Shown here piece after piece: positions 9,445 through 21,600 of a DNA stretch of 64,000 bases. The stretch covers positions 34,515,053-34,579,052 of the forward strand of contig CM060732.1 in assembly GCA_030704615.1 (NCBI GenBank), read 5' to 3'. The position numbers and the translations under genes are program-made. The notes beneath the pieces were generated by a model that saw only the letters and a list, made by a program, of their open reading frames with translations, did no database searches and was not told where the DNA came from. How positions within the stretch are numbered: the first letter of the stretch is position 1; every line of letters starts with the position of its first letter. The DNA comes from Takakia lepidozioides. Lineage: Eukaryota > Streptophyta > Takakiopsida > Takakiales > Takakiaceae.

Positions 9445-10102
9445 TTAATCTCCGCAAGAGCTTAAGGAAGGGATACCACACCCACCCCGAACAGCCACAT
9501 TGGCTATTTTGGAGCATGCGGACATCCACTCCTTAAGCACCCCCACTTGGAAGGATTCTGCAGACCTAGCCTCGTTGGAGTTATCAACCCATATAGCAAA
9601 TGCGTACTCCAAGGCAAGTCCAATGACGCGACAAAACAAGATTTTCTTGACCTCAAAGTTAATCCCTCTGTAGTGGAACAATTTAGTGAGACTCAACGCT
9701 TTGCCCTTCCTGTTTGAACAACTTTATGGATATGTGCATCCCAGTTTCAGTTTGAGGAAATTCAACCCAGAAAACATGAACACGAGTAGGGGTAGAACTC
9801 ACCCCATGCGCAGCGGGTTTGTGCCGTTTGCGCATCTTCTAGAGAGACTTTGCAGATGGAGGTGCAGTTTCTGCCGAACTGTCCTCAACGTCGTCGTCAT
9901 CGCCCATGCTGTACTCGCTTGTGTCAGAATCCGAGCTCGAAGACCGCCCACCGTGCCGCCTTCCCTCTCGCACCGAGGCCATCTTCAGTGGATTCAGTCG
10001 AGCCAGGCGGGGGTTCCTTTGTACCGCGGGGCTGGAATGTGCAGAAGTGGGAGGAGGTGATGGTGCCTCGGCGGTCGAGCGCTTCTTACTAGGCGTGGAC
10101 AT
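9445..10102 (-). pseudogene. Unrecognised minus-strand two-exon gene remnant
   Basis: Reading the minus strand from ATG at 10102-10100 gives about 88 residues that begin MSTPSKKRS, with a Pro/Ser-rich stretch, a basic RLARLNPLKMASV part and a Ser/Asp run (SSSSDSDTSEYS, DDDDVED). A stop follows at about 9839. The frame then reads on as basic sequence to a good donor (GGG|GTGAGT) near 9806. A second block, 9696-9445, encodes about 83 residues (VKKILFCRVIGLALEYAFAI at its centre) that look protein-like. The internal stop suggests decay. The composition resembles the first exons of retroelement or lineage-specific families. No function is assigned. Confidence 0.4.
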
Positions 10103-10252
10103 AGACCATGAAAGACAAAGACGAGCGAGGAAGACCAAGACATACAAAGGAGGAAAGAAGGACAAGGAGGGGGGAGTGTGATCATACACCCTCCCAAACT
10201 TGGGTGAAGATCCGGCCGTTGTTGATTTCAAATAGGAACACGTGTCGTGCAT

Positions 10253-10880
10253 CTGACACTATGGCATTTTCAACTTTGAGACGTTTTAAAATAACCACTT
10301 ACAATCCTCCAGACAACTAGATGTAGTGATTCACACAACTGACATGGATCCGTTAACTTTATTTCGTTCAAAATTGGGTGAAGGAAACACACTGCAACGA
10401 TGCCGTGTATGGCTCCGCTTTACATGCATTCTTGGAGAAAATGCGCATGATCAGAGAGAAGTGAACACAGTGTTGTGCCAAATAATTCAGCAAAAATAAA
10501 CTCAACGGTAGTGGTTATCCCATTGCAGAGAAGGGTCCATTCGACACCCATCGCACCATGTTAGGTTGAGGTCCTCACACACACACCTGCACACCGAGAA
10601 TTTGCGAACCCACATCAGCTGGGAGAACATGGAAATTACCCCGTGGATCACATGCAAGCATGAATGGGAAATGGAAGGAGAATTGCATGGGAGATTTGGG
10701 TGTACCTGCGCGACGTGCAACTCTGTCTACATACTCCATAAGTCACTGTCCCAAGACCCAAGTGGACAAGGGAGGCCAGTGAGTCTGTACTACAAATGGT
10801 AGTCATACAACAGAGGGTACTGCCACCCAACTCGCAAAAGCCGCCGGCTGCAGGATGCTAGGCATGCGAACTCTGGCACA
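10253..10880. other. No supported gene
   Basis: Short frames only, with no domain or repeat structure seen, up to the CACTA left end at 10881. Confidence 0.4.
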
Positions 10881-10904
10881 CACTACAACAGATTGCGGCT
10901 TTTA
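10881..10904 (+). repeat. CACTA left terminal inverted repeat
   Basis: 24 bp starting CACTACAACAG, preceded by ACA; matches 15585-15608 in inverse orientation without mismatch. Confidence 0.9.
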
Positions 10905-11344
10905 TGACTCCTATGGGTGCGTAGTCATGACATATTTGTGGCAGAAATGCCGTTTGCAGTCGTAAAATGCTTTTGAAGTCATAATGCAGGTCTGGGGAAG
11001 GCGTATATGCGACTACATGGCTCCAGACTCTGCGCAACACAGGTCAAACATGTTTGACCACGAATATTGGCATGGCAGATATGACTACCAGTCACGGTCA
11101 TGGCTACACTGGAATGACGTGTGCATATTGCTAGACAGACATATGACTTCATGACTCTCACTCTAATGCATTCTACCAGATCATCATATGGATGAATCGC
11201 TACATGACTACATGTGTCGACACATTCTTTTCTGGTTATATATATAATATATGAGTATTTATATTTTGAAAAAACGGAGACTCTGACCACTAGAATGAAT
11301 TTTAAAAAATAAAAATAAAATCAAGTGCAAAAAGATTAAAAAAA

Positions 11345-11537
11345 AAACACATCGGCTGGTAAGTGCACAGTGTGTCGCCTTGGTGGTTTGGGGTTCAAAC
11401 CCGTTGCCCATATCCGTGTGTGGGATTGTTCGTGACGGTATGTCTGGGCATTGATCGTCATGTAGGTCTTATGGCCCATAAATGAAGGCGGGTGAATTTT
11501 TCCCCCTCCTCAAGGGCCTGTGGTTTCCTTTAGGAAA

Positions 11538-11587
<50 letters not shown>
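11345..11587 (+). mobile_element. tRNA-derived SINE with a 47-nt poly(A) tail, nested in the CACTA element
   Basis: A box-A-like TCGGCTGGTAAGTGC (about 11352-11366) and box B GGTTCAAACCC (11392-11402) form a tRNA-like head. A CCTTGGTGGTTTGGGG stretch before box B is shared with the SINE at 58.8 kb. The body ends in an uninterrupted A run (about 11541-11587). CAAAAAGATTAAAAAA (11328-11343) and CAAAAAGGTTAAAAAA (11603-11618) could be an imperfect target duplication, although 15 bp lie between the A run and the right copy. Confidence 0.7.
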
Positions 11588-11590
<3 letters not shown>

Positions 11591-13465
11591 TTTTAGGGTT
11601 TACAAAAAGGTTAAAAAACTTAAAAAGTTGCCCATCACGTAGCAGTGAACAGACTTAGAGCGAGCGGGAGGGAGAGAGAGAGAGGGCTGGGACTTAGAAC
11701 GAGCGAGCGGGAAGGGCAAACATGCATGGGAGGCCCGCAGTTGGAGCAACCTTCGCATCTGAAGCAAACGTCCTAGAAATGCTAGGGTATGTGTCCGAGG
11801 AGGTTTCGACTGGGAACTCGCAGTTCTTGGGAGATTCAGCTTGGTCTTAGCAGGCCGTGTTTCAATCTCTACCCGCTCAGCTGCACCGTGGTGGTTCTGA
11901 CAGACCAATCCGACATTACCTGACTACAGACACAAAGCAGCACACACAAGAGGTCCTCTTGGGTTCATGGTCAGTCAAATCCTCCATGGGTCATGACACA
12001 AGGTTAGGGTTTAGGGTCAAGAGAGGCTACCTTCGCTCCATTGTTGTAGTGGAGGTTGCTCCTCACAGCCACGTTGAAAAATTTGAGTACAGACATTTGT
12101 TGATGTGTAATTCCTCTGGCAAACTGCTTGCAAGGTTTGTGACCAAAAGATGAAAATGTGGTATGCTTGGTTGGTGCAGTGCAACATCAAGTGGTTTCGA
12201 GAGTATGATAATATGACGGATCTTGGCGGGGATCGGTATTGGAATTTCATCTGGCGTAGTGCCCCTGTACATATCAGAGGTAAGGCTTTGTTCTCGTCTC
12301 CTTCCCAACTTTCACTAGTGTCTACGAGAGCAGTGTTAGAAAATGGTTTTGTTGCATGGTTTAACCTCTATCATAGAGCCAAACGCAGTCAGTAACTTTA
12401 TGCTTGAGATCAATGCTACTCAGTAATCCCTGAGCTTTTTAAGTAGTTAACCACATCATAGTAAACTATGAAGAGAACCATGTGACACCCTATGGTACCT
12501 TGCAAAGTTGCTTGGGATATTTGTTGTTGCACCTCATATCCATGACATTGGAGCACAAGGCTGAGAAAGGGAGCACTGGGGTGGCAATGGCAGGTGTCTC
12601 CTACAGAGATCCGTGGTACACTGGGAACAGCGAACTAACTTTCCATCTGTGTGGGCATTCTGATGGCTCTTATTGTGGGGCTTCCCCTGAGTGGCAACCC
12701 TGCCTGGTACTGACTGGACACTGATGTGTTTGTGGACAGATGAAATATTCAAAGAACATGTGTAGCATGATTTGTTTATGTATTCTAGTCTTTCTTGTCT
12801 TGAAGGTGAAGGGTTGCTTTAGGCCTTCCAGTCATATAGAGGCAGTTGACATTTGGTCCAATTAGTTGGAAGGCATAGTATCTGTAATGGGCATTTGTGG
12901 TGGTAAGTGAGTCACAATAGGTAATGTTGGTACATTGTTTGCAATTGATGGTTTTAATTGGATGCCAATGTGGGATTGATGTTCTTTCTTTGGGTGATAA
13001 AACAGGTGGCGTAGCATGTTGGCTGCTGGGGCATGGCAGAAAGCCCACGGCTATGCAAGGTTAACTTTCACAACCATTGTTTTGTATCTTGTTTTTTGCA
13101 ACAGGGTGACTATGCAGACAAACAATTGAATGAGACATGTAATGTGGCTAGCACAACAAATGATTCAACGGAATGACGTTGGAGTGTGCAGCAAGGGAGG
13201 ATAGCAGAGGCAGAGACAACGGCAAGACAACTGTGGGGCAAGGCAAAGTTTGAGGTGGCCTTGGCAGACAGCACTACCCCAGCCAGTACAGACCCAGCCA
13301 GTCTTATTCACCCAACTATCGACTCTCTGAAGAAGAGTTCTACAACCAGCCTATCACAAATCCAAACTACCTGAAGCATATCGGATTATATTAGATCAGA
13401 TTTCCCGGCAGTAAGCAGTCCTTCCATATTGATCGTCACCCATTGATTTGCAGCAAACTTATGTT

Positions 13466-13690
13466 GTGTAACTTCCAGAGATCCCTGGTGACATCATCAA
13501 ATCTGCAATTGTACCAGATGTCATCCTGAACATTGCTCTGGTGGCCATGTATGCTAAATGTGGGAGCATCTAGGATGCCAAGGGAGTTCAACACTATGGC
13601 TGAACCAGATGTGGTGTCGTGGAATGCGATGCTTGCAGGGTGTGCAGAGCAGGAGCGCGGGATGGGGCTTTGGACACCTGAAAGCAAATG
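13466..13690 (+). pseudogene. Captured pentatricopeptide-repeat (PPR) gene fragment
   Basis: Translation around 13500-13565 reads VPDVILNIALVAMYAKCGSI and, after an in-frame TAG and a frame change, continues with FNTMAEPDVVSWNAMLAG (about 13588-13642). These match the consensus of PLS-type PPR proteins, which are organellar RNA-binding proteins of land plants and relatives. Only about one and a half repeats remain, with a stop and a frameshift. It is therefore a gene fragment carried by the surrounding CACTA element, not a working gene. Confidence 0.7.
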
Positions 13691-13707
13691 ATGGGGAAAG
13701 GGGTGAA

Positions 13708-14410
13708 GGTACCTTCTTCAACATATTTCACCCTGTTTTCCCTGCTAGTGTGTGCTTGACAATTCTAGGCTGTCATTGTTAGCTGCTAGCAGCAAGGCGA
13801 GGATGTATGCATGATTTGTGTAGAGGCATCGATAGCTGAAGGAGCAGGGATTTCGTGTGGGTCCAGATTCATCCAAGAGGGCCAGATTTCAAGCACAAGA
13901 TTACCTGTGATTCCCTGTGAATCAATAGCTACAAGAAACCTGCATGGGTAGATGGTCAACTGGCAACAGCGGCAGTGATAAAATCAGGCACTGCTAATGA
14001 AGGCATCTTCTTCAACACTTTTCACCCTGTTTTTCCCTCTTATCAGAATCGGCCCTAAATTTTCATGTTCAATTCTGCAAGTTAGCTGGTTGAGTGAATC
14101 TAGTTTGGAGTGACTTTGACATGATACTGCCAATGTGACAACAAGAAAGTGTCAAAAAACAGGTAATAGATGAGGAGAAGTTGTGGAATGAATACTTATC
14201 TGAGCCCAGTCACTGATGGGTCAACCGGGGCAGAAAGGCTTGCTACATTTCAGAGAGCAGTAGACACAATTCAGATAGGAACCAGTGTGCTACGCTGAGT
14301 TGGGTGTTTCCTAGAACAAATATAGGCTGTCATTGTCAACTGCTAGCAGCAAGGCAAGGATGAATGCTTGATTTGTGCAGGCATGGATAGCTTAAGGAGT
14401 AGAGATAGAA
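13708..14410. repeat. Direct repeats inside the CACTA element
   Basis: Two blocks recur. CTTCTTCAACA...TTTCACCCTGTTTT is at about 13710-13740 and 14007-14037. An ~88-bp block starting with AGGCTGTCATTGT and continuing GCTGCTAGCAGCAAGGC is at about 13766-13850 and 14323-14400. The copies differ at scattered positions, so this is an old internal duplication. Confidence 0.6.
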
Positions 14411-15584
14411 TGTGGGTGACGTAGGGTGTTGGGCAATGGGCAAGACGTCTTTGTATAAACGTGAGTGACCTTCCTATCCTCTTGGCTCTCATTTTTCGTG
14501 CATGTTTCTTTGTGAAGTATCTGACGACTTCACCAACACACACCAACCTTTTTGCTTTGGTTTGTTTACGAGTCCATGGGATAGAAGTTACCATAAACAA
14601 CACTGGCATTGGTTTTTTCATATATGGTATTAGATAATTCTCATTGTTTTCGCCTTGGTAGGTTGCTCAGTGACCTTCCCTGGACGCTTTGGAGTATAGC
14701 GAGTGAGTCTCACAATGCATGTTGGTTGGCGCATCTTATGCAAGAACTTGGAAAAGAAACAGATGTCCTTGTTGTAATAATTCTTAAAGACATGCAAACC
14801 TTAGTTTTTGATGGGTTGCAGATTGATGGAATACATAAGTAGTTAGAAGATTATGGGTTGAACACTTTTCAAAGTGTTATAGTTAGACAATTAATTCCCA
14901 TGAGAACATGTGACAATTCTATGTATTTTTAGATCAGGACAAAAATGATAATGATAAATATTGGTAAATAGAGATGGTGTACAATCTCTTGGTTTTGCTC
15001 AGCTTGTTGCAGTTATGTCTTGCTGCTTTGTTCTCTTTGTATTATATATTATATTTCATTGTTGTAATAGACAGTATATGAAACTATCATAGTCATAATA
15101 ATGACTACTATCATAGTCATAATAATGACTACATCTATTTTCACTCTCCAATAGTACGACACCACGTGGCAGAATTACAAATATGTAAAAAAATAGCAAT
15201 ACACCCAAAAAAACACCCATCATGACACATGTCAATCTGCTGAGGGACCACGTGTAAAAACTGCAACGCGCCACGTGTTGCAACCGGATTAGCACACCTG
15301 TAGTCACAGTTCACAGTCATGGAGAACGAACACTTTGCCATGTGTCATTTCCTGTATTGAGCACCTGTCACTCTTGCACAGCCGCTGACATGGACTAACT
15401 GTCCGTTCAGTCATTCAGTAAAGCCAACGTGTATGACTATCCCCACAGCTGCTCAGGTGCCACGTCACAGCCAGCCTGGAGAGTCATATCTGCCATGTCA
15501 CAACTGACTAGGGTTTTACGTCTTCAGAGTCAGGAAGTCGTAAATGGCTTCCATGACTGCATTTGCAGTCGTAACACAGAGACG

Positions 15585-15608
15585 TAAAAGCCGCAATCTG
15601 TTGTAGTG
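15585..15608 (-). repeat. CACTA right terminal inverted repeat
   Basis: Ends CTGTTGTAGTG, followed by ACA; perfect inverse of 10881-10904. Confidence 0.9.
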
Positions 15609-15611
15609 ACA

Positions 15612-16700
15612 GCACGCCTCCTCTGCATCCCACCCCGTCCCAACCAGTGCAAAACAACCGTGCATGCATTGATAGCCCTCTGGCTTTCTCTCCAAGCATT
15701 TGGGGGTCTGCGATCTGCTACACGTAAGTGTCTTTAAAGGCGACGATCAAAGGGTCACTTGCAGTTGTCGTCTCAAGGGCAACATTGCAAGAATCACAAT
15801 TAAGTAAGAAAGATGGTGGAAGAAGCTGCAAACTGCAAATGAGTGAAGTGGCAGGGCAATGCTCCATTCTTAACATGCTCCCCTTCCCGCCATGGTGATA
15901 GAGCCACACAAATGGACTCCCTTCCCGCCACGGTGCAATTTCAAGGCAATGGAACGGGATTGTTTGCCGAAACGTGATTTGGAGAGCGCGGCCGAATCCG
16001 TGATGGAATTCGACCTTCCAATACATGATTCCTCAATCCATCTCGCTCTTCCGCTGAGGGTGGCGTGGGGCGAAGTACCCCTTGCTACAAACTTTTGATC
16101 GTAATGCAATTTTGAGAGACGAATCGATGTAGCCAAAAATTGTGCAGACGATGACCGTTGATGAGTGGAGTTCACTACGCATGGCCTTAGACAAGTGGCG
16201 CAGGTTCTGGCCTTGTAGTCGGGTCTGTTCACACTTCAATGCACACATTTCATACACATTTGACCATATGCCCAAGATCACGACGTCCTGAATCGTGAAA
16301 ATTGAAATTCCACGTACGTCCTCCAATTCCTCACACACACACGAACTATAGAGGCAGGTGGTTTTCCAGGATGTCGTTGTTTGAACCGATTTTGGTCATT
16401 TCTTTCAGTGTCTTATTGAAAAGATTCCAGTTATGATGGGAAGCATCTTGATGGCTTTTAAATGGTTTGTTGTTGAGTGTAACTTTCTATCATGTTTTGG
16501 AATCTACCAGTTGGTATAAAATGTCAACTGTCTTATCTGCCAAAGGATGTGTGGCTGAACCTTTCAAATTGAGATTGCGGAAGGAGGGAATTGACGGTAG
16601 TGAAATGGGAGTGGTAGAGCCAAAATGAGGAGTCTCTACAGAGGAGAATCCGGCCCCCTACAATGGCGTGCACAAACTGCATTGAAGAGCCTCCCCAACA
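15612..16700. other. No supported gene
   Basis: Moderate frames on both strands (for example 16232-15870 minus) show no domain. CTTCCCGCCA(C/T)GGTG occurs twice (15883 and 15920). No element ends were identified. Confidence 0.4.
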
Positions 16701-16703
16701 AAA

Positions 16704-17400
16704 ATGACTTCCCCTCGCCCATGCGGAGGAGGACTTCCAATTAATCACCCCTGTAGACAGAACCCCCAGGATGACAAGTTGTGGAAAGGAGAAGTGGCAC
16801 GTGCCCGAGCCCTTGGGCTTTCAAGGATGCCATGCCCATGTGAACGTTGTTTGGGCACTACAAGTAGATCTGAGGGCGGTGTGCGCACACATCTCCTTCA
16901 CCACAAAAGACATGAAGCATTTCGGGTGTGGATTGGAGATGGACCTGTAGACTCCGACGACGAGGAGTGGGCACAATTGGACAATGCACACCCCCGGGGG
17001 AGCCATATAACAGGCCAGACGAGGACTATGTCATGGGCGTAGGACATGAACCAAGCATGGACGGAGGGGTGGAGATTACTCGAATGTTGTAGGAAGCATT
17101 CCACATCATGGACGATGCTGAAGAGGGGGACGGCGCTGCGACAACTGGGAATGGTGATGACGTAGGAAATGAAGGCATTCACGTGGGGGAAGGCGTGGAA
17201 GGAGGTGGAGATGGAGATGAGAATTTGGCGCACATGACACTAGAAGAAGCATGTGTGCCACTGTATGAGGGATGCAAATCCACAAAGCTTGCTGTCACCA
17301 TGCTGTTGATGAACCTGTGCACAACCCACGGTGTCTCAGACCATTTTGTGGACGAGTTGTTCTCTTTGCTTCGGCTGAACTTGCTTCCATGAACCATCTT
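16704..17400 (+). pseudogene. CACTA (En/Spm-like) transposase N-terminal fragment
   Basis: Positions 16704-17042 encode a segment with MPCPCERCLGT, then HLLHHKRHEAFRVW, fitting the Cys/His pattern of the N-terminal transposase-associated domain of plant TNP2 proteins (CPCxxC ... HL ... Y/FxxW). After a stop and frame change, 17108-17392 gives an acidic spacer followed by ACVPLYEGCKSTKLAVTMLL, the conserved segment that follows it in TNP2. The match ends abruptly at about 17400. The DDE catalytic region is missing, so this is a truncated, broken copy lying outside the intact CACTA element to its left. Confidence 0.65.
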
Positions 17401-18119
17401 CTATCCTCCCTATTGGCCACTCCCACTTACTCCATTTTACTTTACCATCTTCAAAAAAATCTCATCTCGATGTTTGGCATGTCCCAATAAGCCCCCCAAG
17501 TTTCCGTGGGCCCTGTCCATTGGAGGGTGGTCCATGAATTAAAAAGCGGGGTAATAGTAAGCTACACCATGAATTGAATTAATAGCCGTCATGTAAAGGT
17601 TTGTTTTTTTTTCAAAACAAGAAGCCGACAATTAAATGGGGGATGGTTCAGGTGCCAGATTAGGGTAAGCAGGTGTCTCGTGGTGGTTTCTAGGGGCGAC
17701 ATGTGTCCCAGCGCAACCTTCTAGAAGGGTCCCCACCGCCCTAGAGGGTATATAAAGGAGCGGCGGGCTCTCTGCATGCACACGCAGGACCCCAAAAGAA
17801 ACGCATGAACCATAGATGTATTAATTAATCGGGACAGTGAGCTGAATAAGCCCCGCTCAATTGCCTTTTTCTTGGCAAAGTCCCCCTCCGCTCTTCACTC
17901 CCTCATTTTTAAAAATTCTTGGACCATCTTTAAAAGGACAGGGCCACACAAATTTGGGTAAAAAAAGAGTTGTATTACTGTTAATTTAGTCTTTGCACAG
18001 TTTACCAAGATTTTTGCGGTAATTTTGATGACCCTACAATAATGGTTTGTTTTTTGTTTTTTTTTGTTTTTCCGTCAAGACAAATAAAAAAGAATGGGGG
18101 AAAAACAAAAAACACATGG
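17401..18119. other. No supported gene; isolated TATA-like segment
   Basis: GGTATATAAAGGAG at about 17747-17760 sits in a locally GC-rich context and looks like a core promoter, but no coding exon follows that I can support. It could be the promoter part of a lost LTR element. Confidence 0.3.
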
Positions 18120-18665
18120 TCAAGCCCCTTAATTCTAGTGAGAGGAAAAAATAACCTCTTTCAAAGTAACATTTTCGAGCCGGAGGAGAAATACTGGGAC
18201 CATGGGTGTAGACCTTTGCGAGCAAAAGACTGGACGTACGTTGCTGACAAATTGAATGCAGGGTTTCCCAATGCGCCCCATTGTTCTTGGAAGCAATGTC
18301 GCGACAAGGTCGACAAGCTTAAGGATGTGTATCGAGAAGAAAAGGGAAAATGTGATGCAACAGGTGCTCCTCCTTCTGAGGGGCCATGGTACGAAAAAAT
18401 TGATGACATTCTCGGTGGCACAGCAAAGGTCAATGGGATCCCTGGAGGTATTGACTAGGGAGTGCGCAATAATCCTCCCCAGACCACTGATGATGATGAT
18501 ACACAGTTTGATACATAATCCAGCCCACTACGACAGGTCCGGCTCATGGGACCCGAAAGGGAAGAGAGACAAGATTATAGATTATACCATACCCAACAAG
18601 GTGGCAAGATTTGAGCCTAGAATCACATGGGTTGCACTCAGTGCACCATCCACCAGAGCTAAATA
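18120..18665 (-). mobile_element. tRNA-derived SINE (minus strand) split by a ~365-bp insertion
   Basis: The tail part (about 18120-18168, CCCCTTAATTCTAGTGAGAG then AATAACCTCTTTCA) matches the tail of the SINE at 40.6 kb. The head part is at about 18535-18665 (GGCTCATGGGACC; minus-strand box B in ATTTGAGCCTAGAATC; TGCACTCAGTGCACC). In the 40.6-kb copy these parts are adjacent. Here they are separated by sequence that encodes a trihelix-like domain. Confidence 0.6.
18175..18458 (+). pseudogene. Trihelix / Myb-SANT-like domain fragment
   Basis: The plus-strand frame reads FEPEEKYWDHGCRPLRAKDW, then a helix-like stretch with SWKQCRDKVDKLKDVYREEK, then PSEGPWYEKIDDILGG and a TAG stop at 18456-18458. 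Spaced Trp residues, the QCRDKVDKLK helix and a WYEKIDDILG-like end fit plant trihelix DNA-binding domains. The upstream part of the same frame is SINE-derived low complexity, so there is no genuine start. It appears to be an exon fragment inserted in a SINE. Confidence 0.55.
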
Positions 18666-18669
18666 TTGC

Positions 18670-21600
18670 TAGTGTGAGGCGTAATGTCAATAAGTCTTGA
18701 GACCCACATCTTCAAATAATAAACTTTTAGAATTTGACAAGTTTTGTTTTTGGTCGAGGCGATAATGGCTTTGGCCGGTGTTTTGTTTTGTTGTTGTTGT
18801 TTTTTGTTTTGATTTTTTCCACGGCAACGGATGGGGCCTATATATTGTTATATGTATTTTTTATATAATAAGTTTGAAATTTTTGGCTACTAATTGTATA
18901 TAGTTTGGTTCTCAACACTTAACCCTTAAAGAACGATACCTCTTTCCCCCAAAAGTGTACATACGTGCCTCTCTTGAGCTCTATCTTCCTATCCTGAATC
19001 ATCCAAAATTTTGAACCTTAAAAATACATTCCTGACTACCACATTCATCTACTCCCAGAAAATCAGGAAGATCCACAGTTAGAATGGGTGGATTATAACA
19101 AAGTACTATTGTGAATTTTTTAAGCCCACTCAAAAATTGCATGGCAAAAATGGTTTGACCATTAAATTCAAGTGTCCAGTTGGAATTTCTGAGGCAGATA
19201 CCCTCCATAATCTGATTTAGTATATGGCACCCAAAGTCCCCCAAAAATCAGACCAAAATTCCAAAAATACAAATAGGCTGCTTTGTATGTGAAATCTGGG
19301 GGGTAAATTATCATGGTTTGGCTTCTTACCCAAGTCCAGCCATGACGTGATATTACTTTTCTAATTCCTCTAGTAAGTGCACACTAACATTACATAGTGC
19401 CTTGTAAAAAGAAATTGGCATTTTGATATGAGCCCTAGATGTCAAGATTCCTCATTTGGCCTGCCACGTAGGCAAGCCAACGTTGGATTTCCAAACCCCT
19501 GGCACTTTGCAGCGTTTTTTATGCTGACGAATTTTCACCAAATTTCAACCTCAGAAAATAAAACGGAATATTCTATCAAAAATTTCCTGTTTTTTCATGG
19601 ATGAAATCGTCAAATTTCTCCAAATGAGAAATAAATTATGGATAAATTTGCCAAATATGGATGATATAAATGGATTTAAAGTATGGAAGTGGATGATTCT
19701 GTCCTAATTTCGATGGATGAACAGAATGTAAGGCTCTTTTGTGCCAAACTTTGTAGCGCTATTTTCCAAATTCCAGAAAAAGACACACTGGCACTTTGAA
19801 CAATTCTAGGGAGCAGAGCTTTTAACATTCCAGGGTGCTTTATCCACGTGTGCTTCTCCCTAACCCCCCCACTTTACCTTCGGAACCCACTTCCATCCAC
19901 TCACATCCACAAAAGGTGGATCGTGGCAAACGACTAACGCGACCCAGGGTTGCGTCGTCATTTAGGGGTCAATAATTAGTGTCATTCTTCATTCCTCTAG
20001 ATCATGGTTGTCTTGCATTTTTAATCATGCGATTGGTCGTTTTGGCTAGGCTAAGGTCTCTTGGGTCCAAATCGAAGACTCCGTTCTTGCCCCTAAACTA
20101 TGGATGGGGTCCCAATCTATTTCAAGCCCCGGTAACTTGTGATCCTATCCATCCACCTACAATAAATATCCAAATTGTAGTCACCAACAAAGGATATCCA
20201 ATGGCCTCTGCCCGAGGCTTGGTGCATAACAAGCTATAGAAATAATAGAATGACTCAACTCACATAGCACACACAATTCCATTTTTGGCTATCATCTACT
20301 AAAGCTAGGTTCCCATATATAGCTTCTATATGAGACCTACAAACATTCATCGCAAGAGAACCCATGAACAGATACAAACCTCACGCACTTACACAAACTC
20401 ATACAATCTAAATGGGTTGCTTCCCCACACCTCCTACGTAACCTATCCAACCACTTTTGGACATCTAACCCCACAACCAATGCACAAATCAAAGACAATA
20501 CATGGGCAACCAAAAATGCAACTTATTTTGACCAACACTATACCCTAACAAACAGTGATGATGTGTGGCGTCCAACCTCCCTAAGTAGACACATGGCCGC
20601 ATCTCCTCCCGCAATGCAAACACCCCACAAATACATGGTCTCCAAATAACTTGGTAACTCCAAAAACTCCTCCTATCACAATCTACTAGCGTAAATAAGA
20701 GTCTCTGCCCTAAGTGGGTAGTGCCTCTTTTCCAGGGTGGGCTGGGATCTATGAAGAAAAGACCGACCGACCTATAACGTGACCAACTGGCCATTCTCAA
20801 TCTTGCATTTGTGAATAATGAGAGCACTAAGTGATCGGATAATTGTGGAGTGTAGGGTGTGGAGGAGTTTAGTAGTGGCAGTGTGGGACATTAATATTGT
20901 GGCCATGGGTGCCACCTTTGACACTTGCAGTGATAATAGTTGATGGGGCGGTGCGCCAACCATGTTGGCGAAGGGGCAGGATCAGTGGGAAGTGATTTGG
21001 TTGTATGGTACCAAGTTGCGCAAGTTAATCTGCCACTTCATTGCTTGTGATACCTATATGGATCGAACTTTTGTGTCAGTGCATGTGTAGGGAGGAGGAT
21101 GATGTGATATATATGATTGCTTTTATGATATTAAGGTCTAGGTGATGTATTTGTGAGGAAGGTTTTTAAATTTATTTATGAATAGGTAGAGGGAGACTAA
21201 GCTATCTGTAAAAATATAGTGGGTTCTTTGAGTTTGGTATGGAAGGGGGATTAGGACATCATAGATGGCCATGAGCTCTGCATGCGAGATGTTTTGGTAG
21301 CCTGAGAGGCGGTTATATGTTTTTGTACTAGTGCCGATATTAGATTGGCTTGCTAATCAGTCAGTGGCTTCGCTCCATCAGTGGAACATTCCTTTACCAG
21401 GTAAGAAAGGTCTCAAAACATTGTTCCCATTGGCCTGACCTTTGTTTGCCCACAAGGAAGATACTTGGAAGTAGAAGGCTGGAAAAGGTTGATGTTGCAT
21501 AAGCACTGTTTGGTTTCTTGGGGGGTCTTGGACAAGGGGTTCAGAAGAGAAGTCAGATTGTTACGATTTATCCAGCTTTCTACCTAGCATGATGCTCTGC

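Larger units (their letters stand above)
10881..15608. mobile_element. Complete CACTA-type DNA transposon (4,728 bp), non-autonomous
   Basis: The left end CACTACAACAGATTGCGGCT (continuing TTTA, 10881-10904) has its exact reverse complement at 15585-15608, giving 24-bp perfect terminal inverted repeats. ACA flanks the element on both sides (10878-10880 and 15609-15611), the 3-bp target duplication typical of CACTA elements. Subterminal regions are rich in AGTCAT, ATGACT and GCAGTCGTAA words, including a 24-bp tandem duplication at 15083-15130. No transposase is recognised inside; the cargo is a SINE, a PPR fragment and internal direct repeats. It would need a transposase supplied in trans, for example from a relative of the fragment at 16.7 kb (inference). 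Confidence 0.9.

Noticed and set aside
11345-11420. tRNA gene
   Set aside because: Only box A and B remain; no acceptor stem or cloverleaf can be drawn, and a poly(A) tail follows, so it is a SINE head. The same applies at 21.8, 39.9, 40.7 and 58.8 kb.
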